Positions 40,521 through 49,086 of a stretch of 60,685 nt of DNA are shown here, one piece after another. The DNA is from Streptomyces sp. H27-H5 (GTDB lineage: Bacteria; Actinomycetota; Actinomycetes; Streptomycetales; Streptomycetaceae), in NCBI RefSeq assembly GCF_026627505.1, contig NZ_JAPNLK010000056.1:1-60685 (forward strand). The letters run 5' to 3'. Positions within the stretch are counted from its first letter, which is position 1. The number at the start of each line of letters is the position of its first letter. The notes below the pieces were generated by a model. The model ran no database searches. It was given only the letters and a program-made list of their open reading frames with translations, and was not told the origin of the DNA. The position numbers were made by a program, and so were the translations under genes.

Positions 40521-41831
40521 GTGACCCACGACCGCATCTGCCGTCAGCCCGGTGTCGTCCTCACCGACCACCACTTCACCGTGCCGCTCGACCACGCGCG
40601 CCCGGACGGCGAACAGGTGGAGCTGTACGCGCGCGAGGTCGTGGCCACCGGCAAGGACCCCGAGACCCTGCCCTGGCTGCTGTACCTGGAAGGCGGCCCC
40701 GGCTTCGGCGCCCGCCGGTTCATCGGGCGCCAGGCCTGGCTGGAGCGGGCCCTCACCGAGTACCGGGTGCTGCTCCTCGACCAGCGCGGGACCGGCCGCT
40801 CCGGCCCGCTCAACCGCCAGACCCTGCCGCTGCGCGGCACCCCGGCCGAACAGGCCGCCCACCTGGCGCACTTCCGCGCCGACTCCATCGTGCGCGACTG
40901 CGAGGCCATCCGCCCCGGCCTGACCGCGGGCGCGCCCTGGACCGTCCTCGGGCAGAGCTTCGGCGGGTTCTGCGTCACCCGCTACCTCTCCACCGCCCCG
41001 GAGGGCCTGGCCGCCGCCCTGATCACCGGCGGGCTGCCGTCCCTCGACGCCACCGCCGACGAGGTGTACGAGGCCGCGTACGCCCGCATCGAACGCAAGA
41101 ACCGCGCCCACTACGCGCGCTACCCGATGGACGTCGAGCGGGCCCGGCGCATCGTCGCCGCGCTCGTCGAGCGACCGGTCGAACTCCCCGGCGGATACCG
41201 GCTCACCCCCGAGGCGTTCCAGTCCCTGGGCCTGCTCCTCGGCACCGGCGACGGCAGCCACCAACTGCACCACCTGCTGGAGGACGCCTTCGTCCCCACC
41301 CTCGACGGGCCGGCCCTCTCCGACGCCTTCCTGGAAGCCGTCCACGGCCACCTGTCCTTCGCCGGGCACCCCCTCTACGCGCTGATCCACGAGGCGATCT
41401 ACGCGCAGGACCCGGCGGCGCCGACCGGCTGGGCCGCCGAGCGGGTGCGTGCGGCGCACCCGCTCTTCGACGCCGCCAGGACCCTCGCGGGCGACGAGCC
41501 CCTCCTGTTCTCCGGCGAGACCATCCACCCCTGGCACTTCACTGTCGACCCGGCCCTCGCCCCGCTGCGCGAGACCGCCGAACTGCTGGCGGCCCGGACC
41601 GGCTGGGAGCCCCTGTACGACCCGGTGCGGCTCGCCGCCAACGAGGTGCCGGTCGCCGCCCTCGTCTACCACGACGACATGTACGTCGACACCGCGCACT
41701 CACTGCGCACCGCGCGGGCGGTCCGGGGCCTGCGGACCTGGGTGACGGACGAGTTCGAGCACGACGGCCTCCGCGCCGGCGGGCCCCGGGTCCTGGACCG
41801 GCTGCTGGCCCTGGTCCGCGACGAGCTCTGA
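40521..41831 (+). CDS. Alpha/beta hydrolase, prolyl aminopeptidase (S33) type
   Basis: A 436-residue serine hydrolase. LLYLEGGPGFGARR provides the oxyanion region, LLDQRGTGRS follows, and GQSFGG holds the nucleophile serine. The S33 family cleaves N-terminal proline from peptides, and long members of this kind are common in Streptomyces. There is no signal peptide. AGGGA lies 7 nt before GTG 40521. It stands as a separate unit after the mscR terminator. Confidence 0.87.
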   Translation: MTHDRICRQPGVVLTDHHFTVPLDHARPDGEQVELYAREVVATGKDPETLPWLLYLEGGPGFGARRFIGRQAWLERALTEYRVLLLDQRGTGRSGPLNRQTLPLRGTPAEQAAHLAHFRADSIVRDCEAIRPGLTAGAPWTVLGQSFGGFCVTRYLSTAPEGLAAALITGGLPSLDATADEVYEAAYARIERKNRAHYARYPMDVERARRIVAALVERPVELPGGYRLTPEAFQSLGLLLGTGDGSHQLHHLLEDAFVPTLDGPALSDAFLEAVHGHLSFAGHPLYALIHEAIYAQDPAAPTGWAAERVRAAHPLFDAARTLAGDEPLLFSGETIHPWHFTVDPALAPLRETAELLAARTGWEPLYDPVRLAANEVPVAALVYHDDMYVDTAHSLRTARAVRGLRTWVTDEFEHDGLRAGGPRVLDRLLALVRDEL

Positions 41832-41883
41832 GCACCCGCCCGGGCAGGGCGCGGCGGCCGGGCGAGACGTCGATGACAGGGCC

Positions 41884-41889
41884 TAGGGT
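41884..41889 (+). promoter_or_regulatory. -10 element, probable leaderless start of the PIG-L gene
   Basis: TAGGGT followed by seven bases and ATG 41897. Confidence 0.4.
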
Positions 41890-41896
41890 GCGGGAC

Positions 41897-42661
41897 ATGA
41901 CCGAACAACAGCCCCAGCCCGCCCCGTTGCAGCCGATGCCCACCGATTGGCGGCGCGCCCTCGCGGTGGTCGCCCACCCCGACGACCTGGAGTACGGCTG
42001 CGCCGCCGCGATCGCGGAATGGACCGACGGCGGCCGGGAGGTCGTCTACGTGCTGGCCACCCGCGGCGAGGCGGGCATCGACACCCTCGCGCCCGCCGAG
42101 TGCGCGCCGCTGCGCGAGGCGGAGCAGCGCGCGAGCGCGGCCGTGGTCGGGGTGTCGACGGTGGAGTTCCTCGACCACCGCGACGGGGTCGTCGAGTACG
42201 GCCTCGACCTGCGCCGGGACATCGCCGCGGCCATCCGCCGGCACCGCCCCGAGCTGATCGTCACCCTCAACCACCGCGACACCTGGGGCGGCGCGGACGG
42301 GGGCGGCTTCTGGAACACCCCCGACCACAAGGCCGTCGGACGCGCCGTACTGGACGCCGCCGGCGACGCGGGCAACCGTTGGATCTTCCCCGAGTTGATC
42401 TCCGTGCAGGGCCTGGAGCCCTGGGACGGGGTGCGCTGGGTCGCGGTGGCCGGTTCCGCCACACCGACGCACGCCGTGGACGCGACCGCCGGTCTGGAGC
42501 GGTCCATCGCGTCCCTGCTGGAGCACAAGGCCTACATCGAGGTGCTCACCGACCAGGACCCCGAGGAGTACGTGCGGACCTTCCTCACCGGCAACGTCCA
42601 GCAGGCCTCGGCCCGCTTCGGGGGCCGGCCGGCGGTTCCGTTCGAGCTCTTCCCGCGCTGA
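41897..42661 (+). CDS. PIG-L/LmbE family deacetylase
   Basis: A 254-residue zinc deacetylase. AVVAHPDDLEYGCAAAIAEW carries the metal-binding HPDD motif, TRGEAG follows, and NTPDHKAVGRAV has the third histidine. The family removes N-acetyl groups from GlcNAc conjugates, including in mycothiol biosynthesis and detoxification (MshB and Mca). This protein is shorter and more divergent than MshB/Mca, so the substrate is open, though its proximity to mscR is worth noting. The message may be leaderless. Confidence 0.85.
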   Translation: MTEQQPQPAPLQPMPTDWRRALAVVAHPDDLEYGCAAAIAEWTDGGREVVYVLATRGEAGIDTLAPAECAPLREAEQRASAAVVGVSTVEFLDHRDGVVEYGLDLRRDIAAAIRRHRPELIVTLNHRDTWGGADGGGFWNTPDHKAVGRAVLDAAGDAGNRWIFPELISVQGLEPWDGVRWVAVAGSATPTHAVDATAGLERSIASLLEHKAYIEVLTDQDPEEYVRTFLTGNVQQASARFGGRPAVPFELFPR

Positions 42662-42677
42662 TCGGACCCCCCTAAGC

Positions 42678-42690
42678 TGACGATCCGTCA
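42678..42690. promoter_or_regulatory. TGACG-ATC-CGTCA operator-like palindrome
   Basis: A perfect inverted repeat begins at the last base of TAAGCT (42673-42678), the likely -10 of the enoyl-CoA hydratase gene, and spans the expected transcription start. Repressors of acyl-CoA genes often bind such sites. Confidence 0.5.
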
Positions 42691-42708
42691 ATAACGAGGG
42701 GGCCTCGG

Positions 42709-43542
42709 GTGATCGACACCATCACCACGGAGATCGCGGAGGGGGATGAGCGCGTCCGCCTCGAAGTCGAGGACGGGATCGCGTTCCTCACCCTCTGTCG
42801 TCCGGACAAGCTCAACGGCTGGAGTTGGGAGTCCACCCGTCAACTGGGCCTGCTGGCCGACCGGATCCGGTTCGACCCGACGGTCCGGGTGGTCCTGCTG
42901 AGGGCCGACGGGCGCGCCTTCTGTGCCGGGATCGACGTCACGGCCCCCGGCGGCGCGATCACCGGACGCACTCCCGCCGAGCGGACCCGGAACTGCCACG
43001 AGGGCATCCGTTGGGTGCACGAGCGCTTCGCGGTCCTCGCCCGGCTTCCGCAACCCGTCGTGGCCGCCGTCCAGGGCTACTGCCTCGGCTTCGGCTTCGA
43101 GCTCGCGTTGATGGCGGACGTGCGATTGGCGGCCGAGGACGCCGTCTTCGCCCTGCCGGAGGCCCGGCTGGGCGTGGCGGTGGACGCCGGCGGGGACCTG
43201 CGCGTCGCCCGCGAGGCCGGCGCCGGCTGGGCGAAGTTCCTGGCCCTGACCGGGCGGCGCATCGACGCCCGTACGGCGGAACGCCTCAACCTGGTCCAGG
43301 AAGTCCTCCCCGCGGTCGCGTTGGACGCGGCCGCCCGCGCGCTGGCGGCCGAGATCGCCGCCAACGCGCCGCTCGCCGTCCAGGGCATCAAGCGCGGGAT
43401 CGACGCCTACGCGGACGCCGCCCTCGCGGCCGCCCTCGACGGTGTCGCGATGACGGCCGCACTCACCCTCACCTCGGAGGACGCCCGGGAAGGGTACGCC
43501 GCCAAGGCCTCCCGACGCCCGCCGCACTTCACGGGAGGATGA
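42709..43542 (+). CDS. Enoyl-CoA hydratase/isomerase family protein
   Basis: A 277-residue crotonase-fold protein. It has RAFCAGIDVTAPGG, the first oxyanion loop, and QGYCLGFGFELALMADVRLAAEDAVFALPEARLGVAVDAGGDLRVAREAGAGWAKFL, the second. The two catalytic glutamates of classic hydratases are not both obvious (PEARLG is one), so isomerase or another crotonase reaction is possible. GTG 42709 has GAGGGGG upstream. It converges on the SDR gene. Confidence 0.87.
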   Translation: MIDTITTEIAEGDERVRLEVEDGIAFLTLCRPDKLNGWSWESTRQLGLLADRIRFDPTVRVVLLRADGRAFCAGIDVTAPGGAITGRTPAERTRNCHEGIRWVHERFAVLARLPQPVVAAVQGYCLGFGFELALMADVRLAAEDAVFALPEARLGVAVDAGGDLRVAREAGAGWAKFLALTGRRIDARTAERLNLVQEVLPAVALDAAARALAAEIAANAPLAVQGIKRGIDAYADAALAAALDGVAMTAALTLTSEDAREGYAAKASRRPPHFTGG

Positions 43543-43617
43543 CGGGGCCGCACACGACCGGCGGATGCCGCGGGCGCCGGCGCCCCGAGGGGTCGGGACC
43601 GTCGGGTGCCGATCGGA

Positions 43618-44514
43618 TCACGGCCTGAACGGTCCCCGCCCCAACTGGGTCCGGACCGGCACCACTTCGGGGTTCACCAGCGAGCGCCGCTGCCAGTTCG
43701 CGCCGTCGACCACCAGGGTGTGCCCGGTGACGAAGCGGGCGTAGGGCGAGGCCAGGAAGGTGGCCGCCCAGCCGAGCTCGCGCGGCGCGCCGACCCGCAG
43801 CGCGGGCTGCCGGCCGTCCTTGCCGTCCGGAGCGGCGCCGTCCAGGCCGCCCCGGATGTCCTCGGTCATGTCCGCGTGCGGGACCAGCCCGGGGACCAGC
43901 CCGTTGATCTGGATGCCGTACGGGCCCCACTCGACGGCCAGCGTCTCCACGAGGTTCTTCACGCCGGCCTTGGCGGCGGCGCTGTGGGCGAAGCCGGGGC
44001 CGCCGGTCCACGCGTACGAGGCGCCGATGTTCACGATCGAGCCGGGGGTTCCCGCCGCCAGATGGCGGCGCCCGAACTCGCGGGTCATGAACCAGGTGCC
44101 CGTCAGGGTGATGTCGACCACCGCCCGCCATGCGTTCGGCGACAGGTCCTCCGCCGGGCAGGGGAAGTTGGCGGCGGCGTTGTTGACCAGGACGTCCGGC
44201 GGGCCGAACGCGGCCTCGGCGGCGTCGAAGACATCCGAGACCCGCTCCGGGTCCCGGATGTCACAGACGGCGGCCGCCACCCGGCCCGCGCCCGGGACGG
44301 ACGCCAACTCACTGCACGCCGAGTCGAGTTGCGCGGCACGTCGGCCGGCGATCACCACGTCGGCGCCGAGCCGGGCGAACTCGGCGGCGATGGCCTTGCC
44401 CAGCCCGGTGCCGCCGCCGGTCACCAGGACCACCTGCCCCGTGTAGGTCCCGGGGGGCAGGGCGGCGGCGCCGAGCGGCGGCGGCGCGGGCAGACCGCGC
44501 AGAGGGTTCTCCAT
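43618..44514 (-). CDS. SDR oxidoreductase of the 2,4-dienoyl-CoA reductase type
   Basis: A 298-residue short-chain dehydrogenase. The NADP(H) motif is TGGGTGLG (32-39), with NNAAANF (111-117) and IVNIGASYAW later. The usual catalytic tyrosine of YxxxK is replaced: the site reads S178-AAA-K182. That is the pattern of 2,4-dienoyl-CoA reductases (DECR/peroxisomal), which lack this tyrosine, and it fits the enoyl-CoA hydratase gene facing it. ATG 44514. The next gene, also on this strand, ends 51 bp upstream of that ATG. Confidence 0.85.
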   Translation of the reverse strand: MENPLRGLPAPPPLGAAALPPGTYTGQVVLVTGGGTGLGKAIAAEFARLGADVVIAGRRAAQLDSACSELASVPGAGRVAAAVCDIRDPERVSDVFDAAEAAFGPPDVLVNNAAANFPCPAEDLSPNAWRAVVDITLTGTWFMTREFGRRHLAAGTPGSIVNIGASYAWTGGPGFAHSAAAKAGVKNLVETLAVEWGPYGIQINGLVPGLVPHADMTEDIRGGLDGAAPDGKDGRQPALRVGAPRELGWAATFLASPYARFVTGHTLVVDGANWQRRSLVNPEVVPVRTQLGRGPFRP

Positions 44515-44564
44515 GCGCCCATCGATAGCGTGTGGACGCCCAGATCACCATGCCCGGGGCAGGC

Positions 44565-45482
44565 CTACCGGCCGGGCGCGTACGCCTGCTTGCTCGCGCA
44601 GGTCCAGATGACCGGCTTGAGCTTGCCCTTCGCGTTCACGGCCGCCCCGCCGAGCCGGTCGTCGTCGGTGACCGCGTCGGCCGTGCTCGGCGCGTCCTTG
44701 GCGAGCCGGGGCAGCGCGAGGGCCGGGCCGGAGCCGGGCCACCACTGCGCCTGGTCCTGGAGGGTCATCGACTCCGGGTGGAACTTGGCCGTGCCGACGC
44801 TCACGTTCGTCGTCGGGCTGATCGCCTCGAGGGTGCCGTACGGGTGCGTGCTCGGACGCCGGGGGAGGAGCCGGGGCCGGTGTGCGGGGGCGTCCGGACG
44901 AACGGCCTGTACTCGTGCCAGGGCCCCCGCCAGTCGTAGCCGACGATCCGACCGCTCTCGTCGATGTCCTGGACGTGGCTCGGCTCCAACGTGCCGCTGC
45001 CGCTGGGCGCCAGGGTGCGCGCCGGGCTCTCGTCCCCCGGCCACAGCACGGGGTAGCTGCCCTGGAGGTGCTGTTCGGTCTCGGGTACCTCGTAGTCCTG
45101 CTCGGCCAGCACGTCCCCGCGGCCGTTGATGCCGGTGACCATCTCGATGCGCGTGCCCGGGCCCGCGTCCTCCGGCACCGGAAGGTCCCGCACCTTCACG
45201 CCGTCCTTCCACACGGCGCCGCCCGGCGTGCCCCGCGAGACGATGTACCCGGGGCTTGCCGCCGGACACGCCGACGCTGAGGTTCCCCGCGCCGAAGTCC
45301 AGCACCCCCTGTGTCTGAACGGAGTCCGGGTAGTAGGTGTCGGGCGTCAGCGCGCCCAGGACCTGGATCTTCGGCGTGCACGGGGCGGCCGCGGCGGCCG
45401 GTCCGGCGGCCGTCACGAGGCCGGCCACGACCACGGCCGCCGCCGCTGCCGCCGTGCCCCGTCTGATGCGCACGTTGTTCAT
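44565..45482 (-). pseudogene. Secreted HAF-repeat-like protein with two compensating frameshifts
   Basis: The reading frame from ATG 45482 gives a signal peptide (1-34) and VLGALTPDTYYPDSVQ, then loses sense at about 45251. The coding signature moves to another frame for about 390 bp, with residues such as INGRGDVLAEQDYEVPETE and IDESGRIVGYDW. It returns to the first frame at about 44861 and ends with STHPYGTLEAISPTTNVSV to YAPGR. Both switches fall in runs of C/G (GGGG at 45251-45254 and GGGGG at 44861-44865 on the + strand), one base too many and one too few. Repeated Gly-Asn/Asp-Gly-x-Val/Ile-x-Gly units resemble HAF repeats of a beta-propeller. It could be a damaged gene or two sequencing errors in an intact one. 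Confidence 0.7.
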
Positions 45483-45537
45483 CGGTGAAATCCCCCTGGT
45501 GATGACGGTGTGGCGCCGCCGCGCACACGGCGGCGAC

Positions 45538-45562
45538 AGGTGTCATGTCCCCTGTGACACCT
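45538..45562. promoter_or_regulatory. AGGTGTCA-9-TGACACCT inverted repeat
   Basis: Eight-base perfect arms lie 56 bp upstream of the HAF-repeat-like gene and about 185 bp upstream of the divergent quinone oxidoreductase gene. A candidate operator. Confidence 0.4.
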
Positions 45563-45687
45563 GCTTGTTGATGCCATCTCCGAGGGCCGGTCCGCCGGCT
45601 GTCCTCGCGGGTGCGGATCTCCGGGCGCGGACCGTGCGGGAACCGGGTCCCCGGGGAGAGACCGGCGGAAGTGGTTCACAGATCGAC

Positions 45688-45699
45688 AAGCGACCGCTT
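45688..45699. promoter_or_regulatory. AAGCG-AC-CGCTT palindrome overlapping a -10 element
   Basis: The palindrome ends at the first base of TAGTAT (45699-45704), the likely -10 of the oxidoreductase/acyl-CoA dehydrogenase operon. This placement suits a TetR-type repressor of acyl-CoA genes. Confidence 0.5.
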
Positions 45700-45746
45700 A
45701 GTATGCCCGCGGAGCGTGGTTCCTCGACGGCGGCTGGAGGCCCCGG

Positions 45747-46724
45747 ATGCAGGCATGGCGAGTACATACCCCCGGTGAGCCCCGCGAGGCCATGCGCCTC
45801 GAAGAGGTTCCCGAACCGATTCCCGGCGAGGGCGAGGTGCGCCTCAGGGTGCTCGCCGCCAACGTCAACTTCCCCGACGCCCTGCTCGTCCGCGGGCAGT
45901 ACCAGATCACACCGCCGCTGCCCTTCACCCCGGGCGTGGAGATCTGCGGCGAGACCGAGGACGGGCGCCGCGTCATCGCCAACCCGAGCCTGCCCCACGG
46001 CGGCTTCGCCGAGTACGTCACCGCGCCCGCCCGCGCCCTGCTGCCCGCCCCGGACACCCTCGACGACGCCGAGGCCGCCGCCCTGCACATCGGCTACCAG
46101 ACCGGCTGGTTCGGCCTGCACCGCCGGGCCCGCCTCCAGGCGGGGGAGACCCTGCTCGTCCACGCCGCCGCAGGTGGCGTCGGCAGCGCCGCCGTGCAGC
46201 TCGGCAAGGCCGCCGGGGCCACCGTCATCGGCGTGGTCGGCGGCAAGGCGAAGGTCCGCACCGCCGAGGAACTGGGCTGCGACCTCGTGATCGACCGCAC
46301 GGCCGAGGACCTCGTCTCCCGCGTCAAGGAGTTCACCGGCGGACGAGGCGCCGACGTCGTCTACGACCCGGTCGGCGGCGCCGCCTACACCGCCTCCACC
46401 AAGTGCGTGGCCTTCGAGGGACGGATCGTCGTCGTCGGCTTCGCGAGCGGCACGATTCCCACCCCGGCCCTGAACCACGCCCTGGTGAAGAACTACGCGG
46501 TCCTCGGCCTGCACTGGGGGCTCTACGCCATCAAGGAACCCGCCTCCATCCTCGCCTGCCACACCGAACTCACCCGACTGGCCGCCGAGGGTGCCATCGC
46601 GCCGCTGGTCAGCGAACGCGTCCCCCTCGCCGCGGCCGCCGACGCCGTGCAACGCCTCGCCGACGGCGCCACCACCGGCCGCATCGTCGTGCTGCCCGCC
46701 CTGGACGGAGCCACCTCCCGATGA
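45747..46724 (+). CDS. NADPH:quinone oxidoreductase-type MDR protein
   Basis: A 325-residue zinc-free medium-chain reductase. It has VLAANVNFPDALLVRGQYQ, PFTPGVEICGE, the nucleotide loop AAAGGVGSAAVQLGKAAGATVIG and the C-terminal LADGATTGRIVV. These enzymes reduce quinones or enoyl-thioesters. TGGAGG lies 8 nt before ATG 45747. Its stop overlaps the ATG of the first acyl-CoA dehydrogenase, so it is part of a fatty-acid or steroid-type degradation operon. Confidence 0.88.
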   Translation: MQAWRVHTPGEPREAMRLEEVPEPIPGEGEVRLRVLAANVNFPDALLVRGQYQITPPLPFTPGVEICGETEDGRRVIANPSLPHGGFAEYVTAPARALLPAPDTLDDAEAAALHIGYQTGWFGLHRRARLQAGETLLVHAAAGGVGSAAVQLGKAAGATVIGVVGGKAKVRTAEELGCDLVIDRTAEDLVSRVKEFTGGRGADVVYDPVGGAAYTASTKCVAFEGRIVVVGFASGTIPTPALNHALVKNYAVLGLHWGLYAIKEPASILACHTELTRLAAEGAIAPLVSERVPLAAAADAVQRLADGATTGRIVVLPALDGATSR

Positions 46725-47908
46725 CCACCGCCGACGAACTGCGCGTTCAGGTGGCCGAGTTGCTCGCCGCGCACCCGCCCGCCGACACCCCCCGGGACGA
46801 CTTCCTGCGCGCCCGCTTCGACGCCGGACTGGCCTGGGTCCACTACCCCGAAGGCCTCGGCGGCCTCGGTGTGCCCCGTTCGCTCCAGGCCCTCGTCGAC
46901 AGCGCACTCGAAGCCGCCGGAGCCCCCGACAACGACCCGCGCCGCATCGGCATCGGCCTCGGCATGGCCGCGCCCACGATCCTCGCGTACGGCACCGAGG
47001 AGCAGAAGCGCCGCTTCCTGCGCCCCCTGTGGGTGGGCGAGGAGGTCTGGTGCCAGCTCTTCAGCGAACCCGGCGCCGGCTCCGACCTCGCCGCGCTCGG
47101 CACCCGGGCGGTCCTCGACGAGGCCGCCGGCGAATGGGTGATCGACGGCCAGAAGGTGTGGACCTCCAGCGCCCACACCGCCCGTTGGGCCATCCTGATC
47201 GCCCGCACCGACCCCGACCTGCCCAAGCACCAGGGCATCACCTACTTCCTCTGCGACATGCACGCCGCCGGCGTCGAGGTCCGGCCCCTGCGCCAGATCA
47301 CCGGCGAGGCCGAGTTCAACGAGGTGTTCCTGACCGGCGTCCGCATCCCCGACGGCCACCGCCTCGGAGCCGTCGGCCAGGGGTGGGCCGTCGCCCGCAC
47401 CACCCTCATGAACGAACGCGTCTCCATCGGTGGCATGCGGATCCCGCGCGAGGGCGGCATGATCGCCCCGGTCGCCGCCACCTGGCGCGAACGCCCCGAC
47501 CTGCGCACCCACGACCTCCACCAGCGGCTCCTGGAGTTGTGGGTCGAGGCCGAGGTGGCCCGCCTCACCGGCGAGCGGTTGCGCCAACAACTCGTCGCCG
47601 GCCAACCCGGCCCCGAGGGCAGCGGCATAAAACTCACCTTCGCCCGCCTCAACCAGGAGATCAGCGCCCTGGAAGTGGAACTCCTCGGCGAGGAAGGCCT
47701 GTTGTACGAGGACTGGACCATGCGCCGGCCCGAGATCGTCGACTTCACCGGCCGCGACGCCGGATACCGCTACCTGCGCGCCAAGGGCAACAGCATCGAG
47801 GGCGGCACCAGCGAAATCCTCCTCAACATCGTCGCCGAACGCGTCCTCGGCCTGCCCGCCGAACCGCGCGACGACAAGGACCTCGCCTGGAAGGACCTGG
47901 CCCGATGA
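46721..47908 (+). CDS. Acyl-CoA dehydrogenase, first subunit-like
   Basis: A 395-residue flavoprotein. The ACAD pattern is clear: WCQLFSEPGAGSDLAALGTRA (FAD/substrate loop), INGVRIPDGHRLG-like FLTGVRIPDGHRLG, and SIEGGTSEILLNIVAERVLGLP at the end. It forms the first of a tandem ACAD pair joined by ATGA overlaps. Such pairs in actinomycetes usually make heteromeric (alpha2-beta2) dehydrogenases for branched or sterol-derived acyl-CoAs. The substrate is unknown. Confidence 0.9.
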   Translation: MTTADELRVQVAELLAAHPPADTPRDDFLRARFDAGLAWVHYPEGLGGLGVPRSLQALVDSALEAAGAPDNDPRRIGIGLGMAAPTILAYGTEEQKRRFLRPLWVGEEVWCQLFSEPGAGSDLAALGTRAVLDEAAGEWVIDGQKVWTSSAHTARWAILIARTDPDLPKHQGITYFLCDMHAAGVEVRPLRQITGEAEFNEVFLTGVRIPDGHRLGAVGQGWAVARTTLMNERVSIGGMRIPREGGMIAPVAATWRERPDLRTHDLHQRLLELWVEAEVARLTGERLRQQLVAGQPGPEGSGIKLTFARLNQEISALEVELLGEEGLLYEDWTMRRPEIVDFTGRDAGYRYLRAKGNSIEGGTSEILLNIVAERVLGLPAEPRDDKDLAWKDLAR

Positions 47909-49065
47909 CCAGCCCGCGCGCCCCCTTCGACCTGCTCTACTCCGAGACCGAGGAGGAGCTGAGGTCCGCCGTACGCTCCCTGCTCGCCGACCGCTGCGCC
48001 CCCGCGAGCATCCTCGCGCGCGTCGAGACGGACCACCCCCACGACCCGCGGACCTGGCAGACCCTCGCCGCCGGGATCGGCGCGGCCGGACTGCTGGTGC
48101 CGGAGAAGCTCGGCGGCCAGGGCGCGAGCCACCGCGAGGCGGCCGTGGTCCTGGAGGAACTCGGCCGGGCCGTCGCCCCCGTCCCCTACCTGACCGCCGG
48201 GGTCCTCGCCGCGGAGATCCTGCTCGGCTGCGACCCCTCCTCGGACGCGGTGTCCGCCCTGCTGCGCCAGGTGGCCTCCGGCGAGCGGCTCTGCGTGCCC
48301 GCCGTGCCGCTGACCCTGGCGCCCGGGGCGCCCCTGCCCACCGGCGTGCGTGCCACCGGGGCGGGCACCCTGACCGGCTCCGTCACCTCCGTCGCCGACG
48401 CGGCCGCCGCCGACGTGCTGCTCGTCCTCGCCGACACCGGGCTGTACGCCGTCCCCGCCTCCGAGGTCACCCTGACCCCGCTGGTCCCGCTCGACCTGAC
48501 CCGCCCGCTCGCCGGCGTCACCCTCGACGGGGCCGCGGGCACCCACCTGGCCGATGCCGCCACCGCGCGGGCCGCCGTCGCGGGCGCCCTGCTCAGCGGC
48601 GCCGGACTGCTGGCCTCCGAGCAACTCGGCCTCGCGCAGTGGTGCCTGACCGAGACCGTCGCGCACGTACGCGGCCGGCACCAGTTCAACCGTCCCATCG
48701 GGTCCTTCCAGGCCCTCAAACACCGCCTCGCCCGTCTCTGGCTCGACGTGGCCTCCGCCCGAGCGGCGGCCCGCGCCGCCGCCGACGCCCTCGCCACGGG
48801 CTCCCCGGACGCGCCGCTCACCGTGGCCGTCGCCCAGGCGTACTGCTCGGGCGTCGCCGTCCGGGCGGCCGAGGAGTGCGTGCAACTGCACGGCGGCATC
48901 GGCATGACCTGGGAGCACCCCGCGCACCTCTACCTCAAGCGCGCCAAGGCGGACTCCCTGGCCCTCGGCACGGCGGGCCACCACCGCGGCCTGGTCGCGG
49001 AGTTCGCGGAACTCCCCGCCCCCGGCCCCCACCCGAGGACGCCGGCCGCCGGCCCGACCCCGTGA
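47905..49065 (+). CDS. Acyl-CoA dehydrogenase, second subunit-like
   Basis: A 386-residue ACAD of the divergent partner type. It begins FDLLYSETEEELRSAVRSLLADRC, keeps ACAD features HVRGRHQFNRPIGSFQALKHRLA and AEECVQLHGGIGMTWEHPAHLYLKRAK, and has a degenerate middle region. The loop with the FAD/substrate contacts is weakly conserved, consistent with a partner subunit. It starts inside the stop of the preceding ACAD gene and ends in a Pro-rich tail. Confidence 0.87.
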   Translation: MTSPRAPFDLLYSETEEELRSAVRSLLADRCAPASILARVETDHPHDPRTWQTLAAGIGAAGLLVPEKLGGQGASHREAAVVLEELGRAVAPVPYLTAGVLAAEILLGCDPSSDAVSALLRQVASGERLCVPAVPLTLAPGAPLPTGVRATGAGTLTGSVTSVADAAAADVLLVLADTGLYAVPASEVTLTPLVPLDLTRPLAGVTLDGAAGTHLADAATARAAVAGALLSGAGLLASEQLGLAQWCLTETVAHVRGRHQFNRPIGSFQALKHRLARLWLDVASARAAARAAADALATGSPDAPLTVAVAQAYCSGVAVRAAEECVQLHGGIGMTWEHPAHLYLKRAKADSLALGTAGHHRGLVAEFAELPAPGPHPRTPAAGPTP

Positions 49066-49074
49066 GGTGATCCC

Positions 49075-49080
49075 TATCCT
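49075..49080 (+). promoter_or_regulatory. -10 element, probable leaderless start of the GNAT gene
   Basis: TATCCT followed by six bases (CGTGGC) and ATG 49087, again the leaderless geometry. It sits 10 bp after the ACAD stop. Confidence 0.5.
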
Positions 49081-49086
49081 CGTGGC

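Noticed and set aside
39027..41699. 890-codon minus-strand frame
   Set aside because: It lies opposite mscR and the S33 hydrolase, both unmistakable, so it is a GC artefact.
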